From Siderastrea radians (Eukaryota; Cnidaria; Anthozoa; Scleractinia; Rhizangiidae), in NCBI GenBank assembly GCA_964017195.1, contig OZ024895.1, positions 32,299,375 to 32,363,374 of the forward strand: DNA of 64,000 nt, written 5' to 3'. Within the stretch, counting starts at the first letter, position 1. Every line of letters starts with the position of its first letter. The notes under the pieces are model-generated. The model saw only the letters and a list, made by a program, of their open reading frames with translations. It was not told the origin of the DNA and searched no databases. Below, in pieces: positions 1 to 12,188 of this stretch. The position numbers and the translations under genes are program-made.

Positions 1-443
1 CATTGTAAGTATGTGCCGCTGTGCGGGTATGGCTTTCAAGCAGTTTGGTCTGGGATAGGGAGTAGGAATCAGGGAGTTTTGATCTAGAATATCAATTACC
101 AGGAAACAAATGGGTGGTGTCAAAAATTTCCTCCAAAATGGGTTTCAAAAATTGGGAAATAAATGTAAATGAAATCCCGACAACTTTTCTGATTGACATA
201 TGGTTTCCATTAAAAGCACTATGTGGTTATATTTCTAATAGATAGCTGGAAAATAGCTAGTCTGGGATAGGGTAGGCCTTTTTGGCATCTAGTCTAGAAT
301 AGGGTTGCAAAAAGGACCTGAAAGTGGTCTGGTATAGGGTAAGGGTTTCAGAATCCCAGCAGCACAACCCCACCAAATTTTTTCTGAGTACTCACCCCCC
401 CCCCTGCATTTTCATCCACATTTGATAATGATAATATGCTCTA
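1..443. repeat. Degenerate interspersed repeat, no gene seen
   Basis: No coding region is supported here. The stretch holds several diverged copies of a short motif of the form GTCTGG-ATAGGG (near 45, 260, 290 and 330). It looks like the reverse complement of the CCCTATTTCAGACC family seen near 51.2-51.45 kb. A C-run of about 11 bases lies near 396. Confidence 0.5.
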
Positions 444-1919
444 TCACACAAGGCTGTCAATAACTCGAGAGCGCGCATCGCAAAAATGATTTATACCTGA
501 GTCGCCATCATCTGTTAATGGATCAATGTCTGAAAACAGCTCTGCTTTCTCTTCATCTGTGAGATGAAACTGGTTCTCGGGAACGACAATGGCATCATCC
601 GAACTGTCCTCACAGGGCACTTCATAATCAGTGCCGTAGCTGTGAAGGTCTCCTACCATGTCATCATTGGCATTCAGGGAAACCATACCATAACTCCATA
701 GGGCTAGTGGAGAAGTGTGTCCAACTGTCCTGATTCCATGGTAGTTCCATTGTACTGTAAACTCCTCTAAGGAGTTGGCTATTCGAGGCAGGAAAACATA
801 ATGGAGGACAAACATATCCAGCTCACTAGTGGAGTCCAAGATCCCATAATGTTCCATGTGCCTGAATATTGCTGAGTAGTGACTGGTAACAACTCGATTA
901 ACTTCTCTCCACAGCCTTTCAATCCTAGTGTTGTGGACACTTCTTCCTGTTATGAAACTTCCCCTGTTGGTACCGCGATTTGAAATCATAAACCTTGCTA
1001 CATCGACATTCTCCACTCCACAGTCACCTCTCACTCTACTAGGAAGGCCATATTTCCTTACTCCCTCCTGAAAATATTGCAGGGCAGTGACTGCAAGGTT
1101 ATTGGTGGCACAGTTCAGGTGGGTAACTGTCCTACTGTAGCCGTCGATGCAGCCATGGATAACAAATCTCCATGCTATCAATTTATGATTAGTATCAATG
1201 TGCCACAGACAATTTGGCGCACGCACATTGTATACTCGCCTTCGAATTGCACAGCTCCTACGAGCTGCTCTGCCCACAGGATCTATAGCTCTTAGCCTTT
1301 CTCTTATCCTCCACCGCTGAATTCGTACGCCGCTGCCTCTCAAACTCCCACGAATGTAGCTCTCTCCTGCCCGGGGAGTCACCGCCAAAATGGATTTAAG
1401 CAGTTCATCTAGTTCAGTGTTTGATAAGTCAGAAAATCTGCTATCAATGTCAAATTCCTGGACTCGTCTGTACAGAGTTCTCTCACTGACATTCAGACAG
1501 GTGGCAATTTTTGCCCAGGTTAGGCCAGTCTCCCGAAGATTCACAAGCTGCTCTTTAGTAATGGCAAATTTGGGTCGACCGCCTGTCTTCTCAAGGGGAA
1601 CGTAGTAACCAGATCTCTGCTCAAGAGATACCTGCTCCATATTGATTTGACTGAATATCTCCTCCAGCTTTCCATACGCTAATTCATAAAGCATTTTCAA
1701 GAGTGCAAGGAGGTCGTTTCGATGCTCAGCACTTTCACCTATTTCTAGCTGGCAAATCATCCCAAACAAAATTGTAACATAATCTTCCAGTTTCCTTTCC
1801 AAGTATTCAGTCGCAAGGTTGTCAGCACAGGAGTCTAATTGTTGTAAAATATCATCAAAACCAATAAAATAACTCTGAAGTTCTTCCGCAGCATCAACGC
1901 ACGCCATATTGGACACCAT
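444..1919 (-). CDS. rve-type DDE integrase/transposase-like protein with HTH domain
   Basis: A single uninterrupted 491-residue frame starting at an ATG. Residues about 120-155 form a helix-turn-helix ([20 protein letters not shown]). An integrase core follows, with D242 in WHIDTNHK, D299 in VRGDCGVEN and E334 in [12 protein letters not shown]. The last two acidic residues are separated by 34 residues, a typical DD(34/35)E spacing. The core probably catalyses DNA strand transfer, or is a domesticated relative of such an enzyme. The N-terminal 100 residues are not recognised and the C-terminus is acidic. I see no terminal inverted repeats around the gene. It lies 11.6 kb from the Polinton and is not its integrase by position. 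A minisatellite precedes its start. It could be a host-retained integrase-core gene or an orphan transposase; the sequence does not decide. Confidence 0.75.
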   Translation of the reverse strand: MVSNMACVDAAEELQSYFIGFDDILQQLDSCADNLATEYLERKLEDYVTILFGMICQLEIGESAEHRNDLLALLKMLYELAYGKLEEIFSQINMEQVSLEQRSGYYVPLEKTGGRPKFAITKEQLVNLRETGLTWAKIATCLNVSERTLYRRVQEFDIDSRFSDLSNTELDELLKSILAVTPRAGESYIRGSLRGSGVRIQRWRIRERLRAIDPVGRAARRSCAIRRRVYNVRAPNCLWHIDTNHKLIAWRFVIHGCIDGYSRTVTHLNCATNNLAVTALQYFQEGVRKYGLPSRVRGDCGVENVDVARFMISNRGTNRGSFITGRSVHNTRIERLWREVNRVVTSHYSAIFRHMEHYGILDSTSELDMFVLHYVFLPRIANSLEEFTVQWNYHGIRTVGHTSPLALWSYGMVSLNANDDMVGDLHSYGTDYEVPCEDSSDDAIVVPENQFHLTDEEKAELFSDIDPLTDDGDSGINHFCDARSRVIDSLV

Positions 1920-1969
1920 ATAATCATCCCCAGGACTACTCCGTCCTGGAGAAAACGTGAGAACGTGGC

Positions 1970-2262
1970 ACTAGCGAGAAATTGAAAGACTCGCTAAAAA
2001 ACTCGCTAGCGAGAAATTGAAAACTCACTAGCGAGAAAATCAAAACTCGCTAGCGAGAAATTGAAAACTCGCTAGCGAGAAAATGAAAACTCCCTAGCGA
2101 GAAAATCAAAACTCGCTAGCGAGAAATTGAAAACTTGCAGCGAGTATTGAAAACTCGCTAGCGAGAAAGTGAAAACTCGCTAGCGAGAAATTGAAAACTC
2201 GCTAGCAAGAAATTGAAAACTCGCTAGCGAGAAAATAAAAACTCGCCAGCGAAAACTCAAGC
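1970..2262. repeat. Palindromic minisatellite, about 22-bp unit
   Basis: About a dozen tandem copies of a unit built on CTCGCTAGCGAG followed by AAATTGAAAA. The core is a perfect 12-bp palindrome, so each unit can form a small hairpin. Several units carry substitutions (CTCCCTAGCGAG, CTCGCTAGCAAG). The array begins about 50 bp upstream of the start codon of the minus-strand integrase-like gene. Confidence 0.9.
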
Positions 2263-2536
2263 TTTTCTAAAGCAACTCAACCACCGCTATCCAGAACTCG
2301 ACCATATATTTCCAAAACTGACCATATAATTTTTGTTACTCAACGGTACATTTCTAAAACTAACCATATCATCTTTCTAACTCGATGATATTGGAAGCCG
2401 TTTGGACCGGTATTTACAAGTCGATAGGCTTTTGGCAGTGACGGCTTGCCATACATCATGCGTTAGTAGCAGACGTGACAGGTTTCAAATTACACATGCA
2501 CATTGTTTTGAAGTTATGCAAATTTGTGAAGTTATG

Positions 2537-3856
2537 GGGTGTATACAAAGCCTGGGCTAGGCCATGGCCCACCCTATGGCCCACCCTATGGCCCACCCAA
2601 AATTTTGCAGTTTTTAAAAAAAATAGCACAGTCAGGAAATTTAGTCAAAATTTAGTCAAGCGCCGTATGGAGCCGGCGGAAGATTGCGGACATCACGAAA
2701 CAGGATAATGTGCTACCGTGAAATGTGATGCCTTTTGACAATGCATGGTTGCGATGGGCAAAAAAACAAAAAGCAAGCTTACCTCTACCCGACCTTGGGG
2801 AACAACTATCCGTGGCATTAAGAAAAAAATGTAAAAAAGTAGATAAAAAGAAATTAAAACAATTTTTGTAGTAATTTGATGAGCCCACAACTTTTTTAAA
2901 TTCATTAATTTTTTTTTTTGAAATGCCGAAGAAAAGAATTTGAGAAAGAAAGGGGCTTATACACACACCGGCAAGGGGTCTCGAACCATATAACTTCCGA
3001 TTAGAAGGGCGCGCGCTATGCCACTAGACTACCAGTACATCTCTGTTACATACAAGACAAATTGAATCTAGTCGACCCCTTCATGCGTGGCGTCACCATT
3101 TTTCAAGATGGCACCCGCTTCTTCGAAAGTCAAGTCAAACACGCTTCGATTTCTCACCCCAACGCTTTCGCCCCCACACCAACACCACGTGTCTGAGTTC
3201 ACATCATTCAAAGGCTGAAGAATTCCTCCACGGAGTTCCCACCGGGGATTTTTTCGCCCCTTCGAAAAAAAACTTAATATCTGCGTTCGATCCGCGTGGC
3301 CATCACCAAAAGCACTATAAGATTAGACTAAAAAATCTTTTTTTTCCCAATTCCTCCTTGCATGAGAAAAAATTAATTTGGCCAAAAAAAACAAAAAGAA
3401 AAAAGAAAAAGAAATTTTCCCCGCGACCTCGGCTGGATTCGAACTCGCTCACTCCAAAAAAACACAACACTGGACCTCCCCGCGCAATCCCACACCCACC
3501 GGCCAGCGGTCTTCCCCGTCCCAAACCACATTCCATTCTGATGACGTCGTCATTCGAGGGGTAACTCTTTTCGATACAAAACGCTATACCGACGCCCCTT
3601 ACTACTACTATTGAGAAGTAGCAGAATTTCTTGGAAACGAAGTTGACAGTTCTTTTCTTATCTTTCTATATATCTGTTTCTTTGTACGTGTGTTAGTTTG
3701 TTTTACTTTGTATGCCTTTACTCTTGCTTGGCTTTTTTTCTGGTTATTTTTGTAAAAACTGCAAAATTTTGGGTGGGCCATAGGGTGGGCCATAGGGTAG
3801 GCCATAGGGTGGGCCATGGCCCGGGCCATGGCCTAGCCCAGGTTTTGTATACACCC
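2537..3856. mobile_element. Non-autonomous MULE-like DNA transposon with 9-bp TSD
   Basis: The ends are inverted repeats opening GGGTGTATACAAA and closing TTTGTATACACCC, followed inward by CCTGGGCTAGGCCATGGCCC and its complement. Both ends carry short subterminal tandem repeats of GGCCCACCCTAT. The insertion is flanked by a perfect 9-bp duplication, GAAGTTATG, at 2528-2536 and 3857-3865. A 9-bp target duplication with long inverted repeats is typical of Mutator-like elements. No transposase frame lies inside. The interior holds two tRNA-like B boxes, so one or more tRNA-derived SINEs may be nested within it. Confidence 0.8.
2968..3036 (-). pseudogene. tRNA-Arg(TCT)-like sequence, probably a SINE head
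   Basis: On the minus strand an A-box-like TAGTCTAGTGG (3021-3031), an anticodon-loop-like CTTCTAA (3001-3007) and a B box GGTTCGAGACC (2978-2988) occur in tRNA order and spacing. The acceptor arms pair only through several wobbles and the T stem is imperfect. This fits a decayed tRNA or tRNA-derived SINE rather than a working tRNA gene. A second B-box-like site (GTTCGAATCC, minus) lies near 3432-3443. Confidence 0.55.
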
Positions 3857-3865
3857 GAAGTTATG

Positions 3866-5094
3866 CCAATTATTTTTGTCCATGTGTTTCAGCGAATTGA
3901 AGGTAAATTATACCGCTTGCTTGATAAAAAAAAAACTAAATCGTTTTACTTTATTGAAGCGAATTCACTGTCTCTTGCTAAAAGAAACTTCAAACACGTT
4001 CTCTGTTTTCAGTTTTTACCGAAAGCGATGTGTCGATCGCTGATGTCGCGAGCTCGAGCGTAAGGAAAACTTCAAACACAATCTTATTTCAATCAACTTG
4101 TTTATGGCGAACTAACAGGTATATGAGTTGGATATGAATTTTAAAACTCGCCAATCGATTTTTATGTTCTACCGATGACAAAGCCAAAGAAATCTGGCAA
4201 AACATGTCGCAAGTGGAAACGAAAACTACAGACATAGTCAGTCGATTGCGATGTATTACGTCGCCAGCTATGAAAAATAAACTCAAACTCATACGCTTAA
4301 AGTTAGTTCTAATATTTGCGTAAAGGAAAACCAGAAACACATCAAATCCTTCTTTCTTGGTGTCGCACCAAAGTACCGAAGTGTCCGAAGTGCAGTTGCT
4401 AACCTGTGAAAATCACTTCGCGAATTTCATCGGTAAATCGTTCCTAATTTATGCCAAAATTGCCGCTTCAGTGACTCTCTCGCTACGCGATTCGCGTAGC
4501 GCGCGACGCGATTCTCGTAGCGCGAGACGCGATTCGCGTAGCGCGCGAAACGAGACACGACTGGTAACTTTCCTTTGGGCGGCGAAGCTTCTCTTTACTC
4601 CTGATGGATGGCACGTTGAAAAATGGGTGTACTGATATGTTTCAGTGGGCTTGGAGTGGGTGCGTTTATCAAGCACGGACTCAGTTTAAAATCTTTCGCC
4701 TTTGTAAACAGTAGTGTCCAAGAAGTTTGTTTCTGTTTCGGATACTTCAGCCGTAAACTTGATAGTCTGATGGTGTTTGTTAACTTGTTCAATGAACGAT
4801 GTGACCTCTGTTAAAAAGAGACTTATAAGTGACTAAAATGGTAAGCCAATGCTGCCTACGTACCTATCCACATTACTGGCTTTGGTTGTGGGGAGGGGGG
4901 GGGGTGGTGGTGGTCCACTAATTTTTTCTGTGCTACTCTAAGGGTGGGCCACTCCAATTTTTTCTAATAACTCGAGGGTGGGTCACTGTAAACCAGTCTT
5001 TAAAAATCATTTTTCATAGCCCACCTTCCCCCCCATGTACTAAACACTTTTTCATTTCCCAGGAGTTGTATAATATGATGTATTTATCCGTATA
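3866..5094. other. Intergenic, no gene recognised
   Basis: No coding region is supported. At about 4483-4553 there are three copies of a 21-nt unit of the form CGCGATTCGCGTAGCGCG, itself nearly palindromic. A G-rich tract lies at 4890-4910, beside two copies of a GGGTGGNCCACT motif near 4900-4990. Confidence 0.5.
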
Positions 5095-5931
5095 ATGAAA
5101 GAGCTTTCTTTTTCAGATATATTGCAAGTTAAAGAACAAGATATGAGCGCCAATAAAAAGAGTTCAGCAAAGAAGAACTTCAAGTGCATCACCTGTTGCA
5201 AGAGTTTTGATTCCCAGTCCAACCTTAATGTACATCTGAGGATACACAGTGGTGAAAAACCGTACAAGTGTAGTCAGTGTGTTAAATGCTTTAGACAGTT
5301 ATCACATTTGCAAAGTCATCTGAAAACACACAGTCGTGAGAAGCCGTACAAATGTACTCAATGTGATAAATGCTTTAGCCGGTTGTCAGGTTTGCAAACT
5401 CACCTCAAGATACATCCTGATGAGAGATCTTTCAAATGTACTCAGTGTAGCAAGTGCTTTAAGCACAGGTTCGTTCTGAATAATCACGTAAAGATACACA
5501 GTAGTGAGAAGCCGTACAGATGTACTCAATCTGACAAATGCTTTAAGTACAACCACGTTTTGAATGATCGCTTCAGGGTACACAGTGGTGAAAAGCCGTA
5601 CAAGTGTACTCATTGTGATACCTGTTTTAGCCAATCATCAGATTTGACAATTCATCTAAGTATACACACCATAAAGACGCCACATAGATGTGCCCACTGT
5701 GACAAGTGCTTTGCCTGCAGGTCAACCCTTTTTCAGCACTATATGGCAGTCCATCGAAAAACAGTCGACAAATGTAGTGATTGTGGTAAGTGTTTCAAAA
5801 AATACAGTACTTTTAAGAAACATCTGTGTAAGAGGAAGAGGGAGAAATTCACATGCTGGGTATGCGATAAGTTTTGTTTTAATGTATGCGGCCTTTTGCG
5901 ACATTTGTCTAAGTATTTCCTTAGAAGGTAG
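5095..5931 (+). CDS. C2H2 zinc-finger protein, probably a terminal exon
   Basis: A 278-residue frame with nine consecutive C2H2-type fingers joined by TGEKP-like linkers (SGEKPYKC, SREKPYKC, SSEKPYRC). Fingers 1-4, 6 and 7 keep the C-x2-C and H-x3/4-H ligands. Finger 5 (YRCTQSDKCF) has lost its second Cys and one His. Fingers 8 and 9 are irregular. The protein probably binds DNA as a nuclear factor. A strong splice acceptor (TTTCTTTTTCAG) ends at 5116 inside the frame, so the true exon probably begins at 5117 and earlier exons are outside what I can identify. The damaged fifth finger may be tolerated variation or early decay. Confidence 0.75.
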   Translation: MKELSFSDILQVKEQDMSANKKSSAKKNFKCITCCKSFDSQSNLNVHLRIHSGEKPYKCSQCVKCFRQLSHLQSHLKTHSREKPYKCTQCDKCFSRLSGLQTHLKIHPDERSFKCTQCSKCFKHRFVLNNHVKIHSSEKPYRCTQSDKCFKYNHVLNDRFRVHSGEKPYKCTHCDTCFSQSSDLTIHLSIHTIKTPHRCAHCDKCFACRSTLFQHYMAVHRKTVDKCSDCGKCFKKYSTFKKHLCKRKREKFTCWVCDKFCFNVCGLLRHLSKYFLRR

Positions 5932-6796
5932 GCCTAAACGTTTTTGCAGGTCATTGGAATGAGGCGAAAATGAAAAGGAGCAGTTGCTGCAGCGTTGTAT
6001 TTTATCTTTCTCGTGATACTATTTCCTTACTTGTTTCTAACTTTTGTACACCTTTTTCGCATCTGTTAAATTTAGTGCGAATGTCTTAAACATTTCCAAG
6101 CTGCTCAGAAAGAAGCAATTTAGCAACCGTTTTTTGAATAGTGACTTAGTACTTAGTTTCGTCCAAATGGTGTAATTACATCAGAAGAGAATTAAAATAG
6201 GATATCTAGATAGTAGAGAGTGAAATATCTGATATTGTTCTAGTTATTATTGCCTCTCAAAAGACGCTTGCTTCTCTCCCTTTACGATCTGTATTGAGAG
6301 GTTATAATTTTATAAAAATAACTATTGTCCACCAAAGTAGATTAACAAGTTCAATTTTGCGAAACCTGTTGTAATCAAAAGACATGCACAAAGCGAACGG
6401 AGCACGTTGTTTTCGGTTGTTGTGTTCTTTATATAATAGAAATAGCAAAATAGCTGAAAAAATTCTATCAACAACTGCATTATCATTAGCTGAAAAAATT
6501 CTGTCAACAACTGCATTATACTGCATTAAATAAAGTCTTTATTAAATCTAAAGTCTTTATTATTAAAAAATGCGCAAAAAAGGAGGCTATTTGAAGTTAG
6601 TTTTAATGTGAAACGTTTGAATTTTTGAAACTTTTTCTATTAGCTTTATATTTAACGTTATATTATTGGATGTGCTTTGTAGTTAAGGTTAAGGTAGTTA
6701 ATTACCTTTTTTTAAATTCAGGATAAGGTAATAAAAGTGTTGGGTTAAGAGGCGTGTTGCGTGCTTTGTAGTGCAAACTTGAGAGGATATATATAT

Positions 6797-6927
6797 GTTA
6801 TTCACCGGCCGGGAGGTCCGTATGGGGAAAAACTGTGCCCTCGGTCTTGAGTATGCGGCTTCGGGCCGTACTCAAGACCTGAGGCACAGTTTTTCCCTAT
6901 ACGGACCGACCTAGGCCGGTGAATAAC
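6797..6927. repeat. Hairpin MITE
   Basis: A near-perfect inverted repeat: the left arm from GTTATTCACCGGCC through GTCCGTATGGG and AAAACTGTG to TCTTGAGTA is mirrored on the right, around a short loop near 6860. This is a foldback-type element. No coding content. Confidence 0.85.
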
Positions 6928-9014
6928 GTGTTTATTTTTTTTCTGCAATTTTGGAGGTGGAACGAGGCGAATTGATTTGAGAACTATTTGTAAACATTCC
7001 CTCTACGTGCGCTACTTCCTACGCTCAAAGTTAGTTAAAATTATTAAGCTTCTGAGAAAGAGCCGCTAGCAAACCGTAGGGATAAAGGATAGACTAACAA
7101 TAAAACAGTACTCAACATAATTATATCATAAAACAATAAGTGTTACTGGAACAAACCCCAATAAGCTTTGTCTTGTTCAAAATGAAATCACACGTTTAAA
7201 TTTGGTTTTAAGTACCGAAAGATCTTTATTTAACAAGTAAGACTTTTCGTGAAAACTAAGGCATACGCTTCGCGAACTCTGCTGCATATCTTAGTATTTT
7301 AAACTCTTTTGTTCGTTCTTGGTCAAGATTCTCGCAAATCGACTGTAAAAACTGTTGATAATGATGTAGCGTTCTTGTCGAAGACACAGCGATGCGAGGT
7401 TTTTTGTTTGACTATTTTTAGCTAACAATCATTAATAATCATATATTGTCTTGAATGAAGCTAATGGGACAAGATTAGAAAAGAGAGCTCCAAGGAAAAT
7501 AACGAAAAATTTTAAACGAGAAACGGAGGTAAAAAGACTAACTTGCAGTTAATCCGTCTTAAATCAAATGGCGTGTCAATAAGAAAACTACAACTCGAAA
7601 AAAGCAAGCAGCAAAATTTTCTCAACAAAACCACAGGAATACTCGCCTTTTTCGGAGAATAACCAGGCCTTTTATTCCATTGCTGATATCTCCTTTCACT
7701 TTACAACGGTTAGTGAGAGAAAAGTTCCATTTTTAAGGAGAAAAATCCAACGTTTCGCTGTGCTGGAGTAAAATGATTTCACTTCAAGTTTTCCCGCGGA
7801 TTAGAGCGGTCCGTATGCGGGGTCCGGATAGGAAAAAACTGGACCGGTGGAACGCGCGTCAGCAGCCAATCAAATTCAAGGATTCCGGATTCTGGACCGG
7901 AAAAATGCTTAAGAAAAAAATAAGAAATGAGCCATTCTAATGAATAAGTGAATGTCTTTAATGGTCCGGCAGATAAGTGTCAAATCAGGGGTGAGTACTG
8001 CACTTTATGATAAAAGCATCAAACTCGGCACGTCAACACTAGACATCATAGGGAACATTTCCAAGATTAGAGGCAATCGGGGTATGCTCTATGTCAGCCA
8101 GGAGAGGGTGGTAAAAGCAGTGGGCGTAATAATTCAAAATGGCCGCCGCTAGCGATACTTATTTGGGTTGGAAACGTACAGCATAATTGTCTAAAATAAT
8201 GTCTGATCGAAATTTCTATTTAGCTAAGTTCAAACGTTACAATCATGCTATCAAAATTGGCATCGAAGGTTTCTGAGAATGGAAAATTGAAAACATAGTT
8301 CTGAGGTAATAATTATGCAAGTTTGAAATTTTAATTAATTCACATTTGATGATTGCATAGTTGTAGCTTACTTTTTCATTGCTATCGTCTCAAACTTTAA
8401 ACGAGACAACCATAAATTGTTTGTTCTAGCTGGAAAAGAATGCACGACACTGCATTATTTTTCCTGGGGGCTGATAAAGGCCAGAAATGAAAAGAAAAAG
8501 TTGTCTTGAATTAGGTTCCTGATTAGGTTAGCTAAAGCGCCTTGATTTATGCAGTTAAAAAGTGGAAGTGTTACTGATTGTCCTATTTTTGGATAAATAT
8601 TTATTGTTTAACCTTTTCACGCCCAAGTAGCTATATTAGGCCACTTAATGGTCGTGCTCATTGTACCACTTGTGACGTCATCAATTTAAATGTCAGCAGA
8701 TATTCTTGATAAGCAAATGGTAGAGCTAGGATAGCTCTATCCACACAATAGTCGGTTTTGGATATCGACCACATTCTGACATAGCAAATTGAAAAACAAC
8801 GTCAGTTTTGGTACAAAAATGGTGGTAAAATGGCCCATTATACCTATAATTCATCAAGCCTATTTCCAATTCCAGGCTTTGCCCATAAATCATTGCCCAA
8901 CTTTTTACGGCAGCCAGAAAGAATATGAAAGGCAAAAGGTAGCGAGAGTAAAAGGGCCGAGAGAAACGAAAGGAAAAGGGCAATAAAAAGGTTCAAAAAG
9001 GGTAATGGTAATGG
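6928..9014. other. Intergenic, no gene recognised
   Basis: AT-rich sequence with no supported gene. A segment at 8010-8035 (CACTTTATGATAAAAGCAT) reappears inverted near 10275-10300, so both belong to an interspersed repeat family. Confidence 0.5.
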
Positions 9015-9018
9015 TTAA

Positions 9019-9275
9019 AGAAGACGTATGAACCGACGGAAAAGCTTGCGTTACAAATTCACAGTTGGCAAGTAAACGCTAATATATTGAAAGTAGTGCG
9101 TAATTCATTGCTTCGTGATTTTTATCTGGTTTCTTTGTTCTTTGTTGCACTGTAGATTACAACGAAAAGTAAAAATCACGGAGGAATGCTTTGCGCATTA
9201 CTTTGAATATATTAGCATTTATTTGCCAAATGTGGATTTGTAACGCAAGCTTTTCCGTCGGTTCATACGTCCTCT
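9019..9275. mobile_element. TTAA-flanked MITE (piggyBac-like)
   Basis: A 257-bp element with long inverted repeats beginning AGAAGACGTATGAACC and ending GGTTCATACGTCCTCT. The similarity runs inward for roughly 100 bp. Both sides are flanked by TTAA (9015-9018 and 9276-9279), the piggyBac-type target. No coding capacity. Confidence 0.8.
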
Positions 9276-9279
9276 TTAA

Positions 9280-11102
9280 CGTTAAATCTAAAAGTGTTGC
9301 AGTGAATCAATGTTAATAAGACTCGATAATAAAATTGGTCACATCGTCAAGCACGCGTGTTTAATGTTTTAAAAAAATCAATCGAGCCGTTCTTAGGATT
9401 TTCGCAAAAGCGCTCAAATTCAAAAATTACCACAAAATTATTACGCGAATGATCTTAGAAAAACAATTCGTTCTCGAGATCGCGAACACCAGTTTCAACA
9501 AAACTTTCTAGGCATAAAATAGTAAGTAAAAGACACATTTTGAAAGTATTTTCTAGCCATTTCATCAAAGCATTCATTATTTTTCGGTGCATTTACTATT
9601 ACTATGCAAAAACTAAGGTTGAAAATGTTTTTGCGATTTATTTCAAAACAAACATACAGAATTTTTTTGTTCTTGTATATTTTGTTTGCCATACACCACA
9701 GTTTAAGATGTTGGTATTTGCTTTTCAAAGTGAAATCTGGATCGCGGAAAATTTCAATTTTAGTGTTTTCGAGGATTTTTGTTTATCGTTGTCATGGAAA
9801 CATCGATTTTCACAAAATGTAAACCACGCTAAAGTTCAATCCAAAACCAACAAGTATTGCAAATTTCATTTTGATCTGACAAGGAGAAAACTGTCTAAGA
9901 GCCGATTCAAAAAGTTAGGCATGGTCCCAAAAAAACTGTATCGAAACACCTTAAATGGTTCGACCAGTGTAATTGAATTAATTAGATATCTAATTTGCAT
10001 AATTTTGACCTAAAATAAAACGATCCCCTGAATTCAGTTAAATCACTTCGAAAAATGTTACTGTTTTGTATTGATGGGAAATTCAACAAGCAGACATGAC
10101 TAAAATGACAATTCAACACTTAATCAAGTAAATGTTGCTTCATTTTCCCAATAATAGTCTCTATAGTCTGACTGGCGGCATATTGAAAAATTCCCCCGAC
10201 TTCCCAGCTGCCACAGATCCTATCCAGATTGCCTTAAAAACGTTCCGTACGATACCTAGTATTTCGGTGCCAAGTTTCATGCTTTTATCATAAAGTGCAG
10301 AATAGTTTCATCTAACTGCTAGACTATAAGGGATATCCGGGTACCAGGGCACTTAAACGTATAAGCGCTATATAATTATTTTTGTATTGTATTGTATTGT
10401 ATTGAATCTTTTTTATGCGCTCACGTAGATTTGCGCAAACATTTTGAAGGATAATATAAACACAATAAATACCCTTTATTTAGGTTTTGAAATAAGCTGT
10501 GAGAGATATTCTTGCTTGGACGTTATTTGTTCCTCGAAGTCTACAGCTTTCCTCGAGCTTCACTGTCTAAAAAAAGGTCGATGTCGGCGGTTAGATTACT
10601 GTTGATTTAACGTTACCATTGGCAGTTGCAATTATCAATGTCATCCATTTTATTGTAGCGTTATTTTGGGAACACAGAATGACAATATTGGCAACTCCAA
10701 ACTGTACGAACTGTTCCATCTTTTTTGACAATACACAAGCACCAAGTAAGCGATCATTACAACTGAAGATAAGGATATTATCAATGCGTTCAACTCTTCT
10801 TTTCTAGTCCAAATGACTTAGTTACACGGCTTCGAACAAACCCGTTGATACTTCACTGTTTCACAATTTTTGCTCGAAGAACAGTCTCAAAAGATGATGT
10901 TGTGTGACGACACAACTGTCTTCAGCCGCAGACTCGATGTACTCACCTTGTGAATCGACTTCTTCGTAAAGCGATGTCAAAATACAATTTATTACAAAAG
11001 TTCAATTCTGTCCGCTAGTGTGATATCTCGCTTTGCACCTCAAGTCCTCAATGCTTGTTTGTTGATGAAATTGAGAGCCATAATGCACGTGTCTGGCGTT
11101 GC
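9280..11102. other. Intergenic, no gene recognised
   Basis: No gene supported. It contains an (ATTGT)n microsatellite at about 10381-10404. A repeat at 10525-10570 (GTTCCTCGAAGTCTACAG) has a relative at 35700-35735. Confidence 0.5.
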
Positions 11103-11309
11103 CTAGGAAACTGGTATGCTTGCACATGCATAGGTGTTCCACGCACCCTGCGCCGTAACAGCCATGGGTAAATGGCGAAATGTTGTGCCTTGTTGAAGCT
11201 GAGTCACGTGAGTAGGCGGTTTGTAGGTTTGTGTTGCTGGGACAACAAAGCCTCGCTGCGTCGGGCCGTCCTGACGGCGGCACTTAGCACGACGATTTTG
11301 AAACCAGAT
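11103..11309 (-). CDS. SHOX-like paired-class homeobox gene, last coding exon
   Basis: On the minus strand an AG acceptor at 11310-11311 is followed in phase 0 by codons reading IWFQNRRAKCRRQDG, then about 53 residues to a TAG stop. This is the recognition-helix half of a homeodomain, with Gln at homeodomain position 50. It continues exactly the homeodomain begun in the exon at 12539-12711, across a 1,229-bp intron. The WFQNRRAKCR end together with the LFDQTHYPD and LGLSEARVQ segments of the other exon resembles the SHOX branch of the paired-like class. The protein would be a DNA-binding nuclear transcription factor. The C-terminal tail is not recognised and I do not see an OAR motif. Confidence 0.85.
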   Translation of the reverse strand: MWFQNRRAKCRRQDGPTQRGFVVPATQTYKPPTHVTQLQQGTTFRHLPMAVTAQGAWNTYACASIPVS

Positions 11310-12188
11310 CTATGAATAAATTAGCGAAACCAATGTGAATAAATTAGCGATAAAACCTTCACTTACACTAAAAACAAATATTTAAGAATAAATGTGAGAA
11401 ACTTCAGTTTCCAAATGTCCACATATGTTGTAACAACCATACTCTTTAATGACAATTCGTAAATGCTCCGAGTTTACAAAATGACAATTACTTAGACCGA
11501 TATCCGAAAGCAAATGTTCCTTAGAGTTCCAGAGATTTTCCGAGATAATCTTTTCTGTCCGCCTAGTTTCGAGTCACAAAACAAAATTCATAAAATTACA
11601 TATCAATTTATCACGTGCAATTTGCTAGTTTCAGTCTCTACTCGTTTAAATCAACATGGGAAAAACTCAAACGGGCACAAAAGGAAAGCACTGATAAGTC
11701 TGTTAGTTAGTAAATAGTCACTCAAACAGGCGCTACCTAGCAATATTTTCCTGTGGTGCTGTGCAAGGTGAGTCTTCCTTTCGAATCTTTGGAAGAAGCA
11801 GCGCTTTGCTGTACAATGCAAGTGTAACGTTTGAGTCTGTAGAGTCTGTGAATTAAATCCAATTAACAGGGTGACCGTTCAAATGAAAGCTACTGAACAG
11901 TACCAGTTTTGCGGTGCTCTCTGTTTCCACATTTTTGGACTCTTTAGCAAATTTCGATTCCTTTAGCCTTGAGTTTCAGTTCTCCTGGTTGTCGAACAGC
12001 AATTTTACTCCGTTATAAATGGAATAACCGGTTATTCCACTGTTCCGAAACCTACTCTCGAATTCAGACTGCTTGCATGATTTCTTCACTTTGACATAAT
12101 TAATTACATTTTAAACAACCGCCGGCAGTTTCATTGTTATCCATAAATTGAAGAAATGTACCTATAATTTGAATAATTTGAGTGATTC

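Noticed and set aside
444..1919. Integrase of the Polinton carried outside its boundary.
   Set aside because: It lies 11.6 kb from the left TIR with a host homeobox gene and other transposons in between.
9540..10013. 157-codon frame in AT-rich sequence.
   Set aside because: Phe/Tyr/Lys-rich composition expected of AT-rich noncoding DNA; no recognisable motif.
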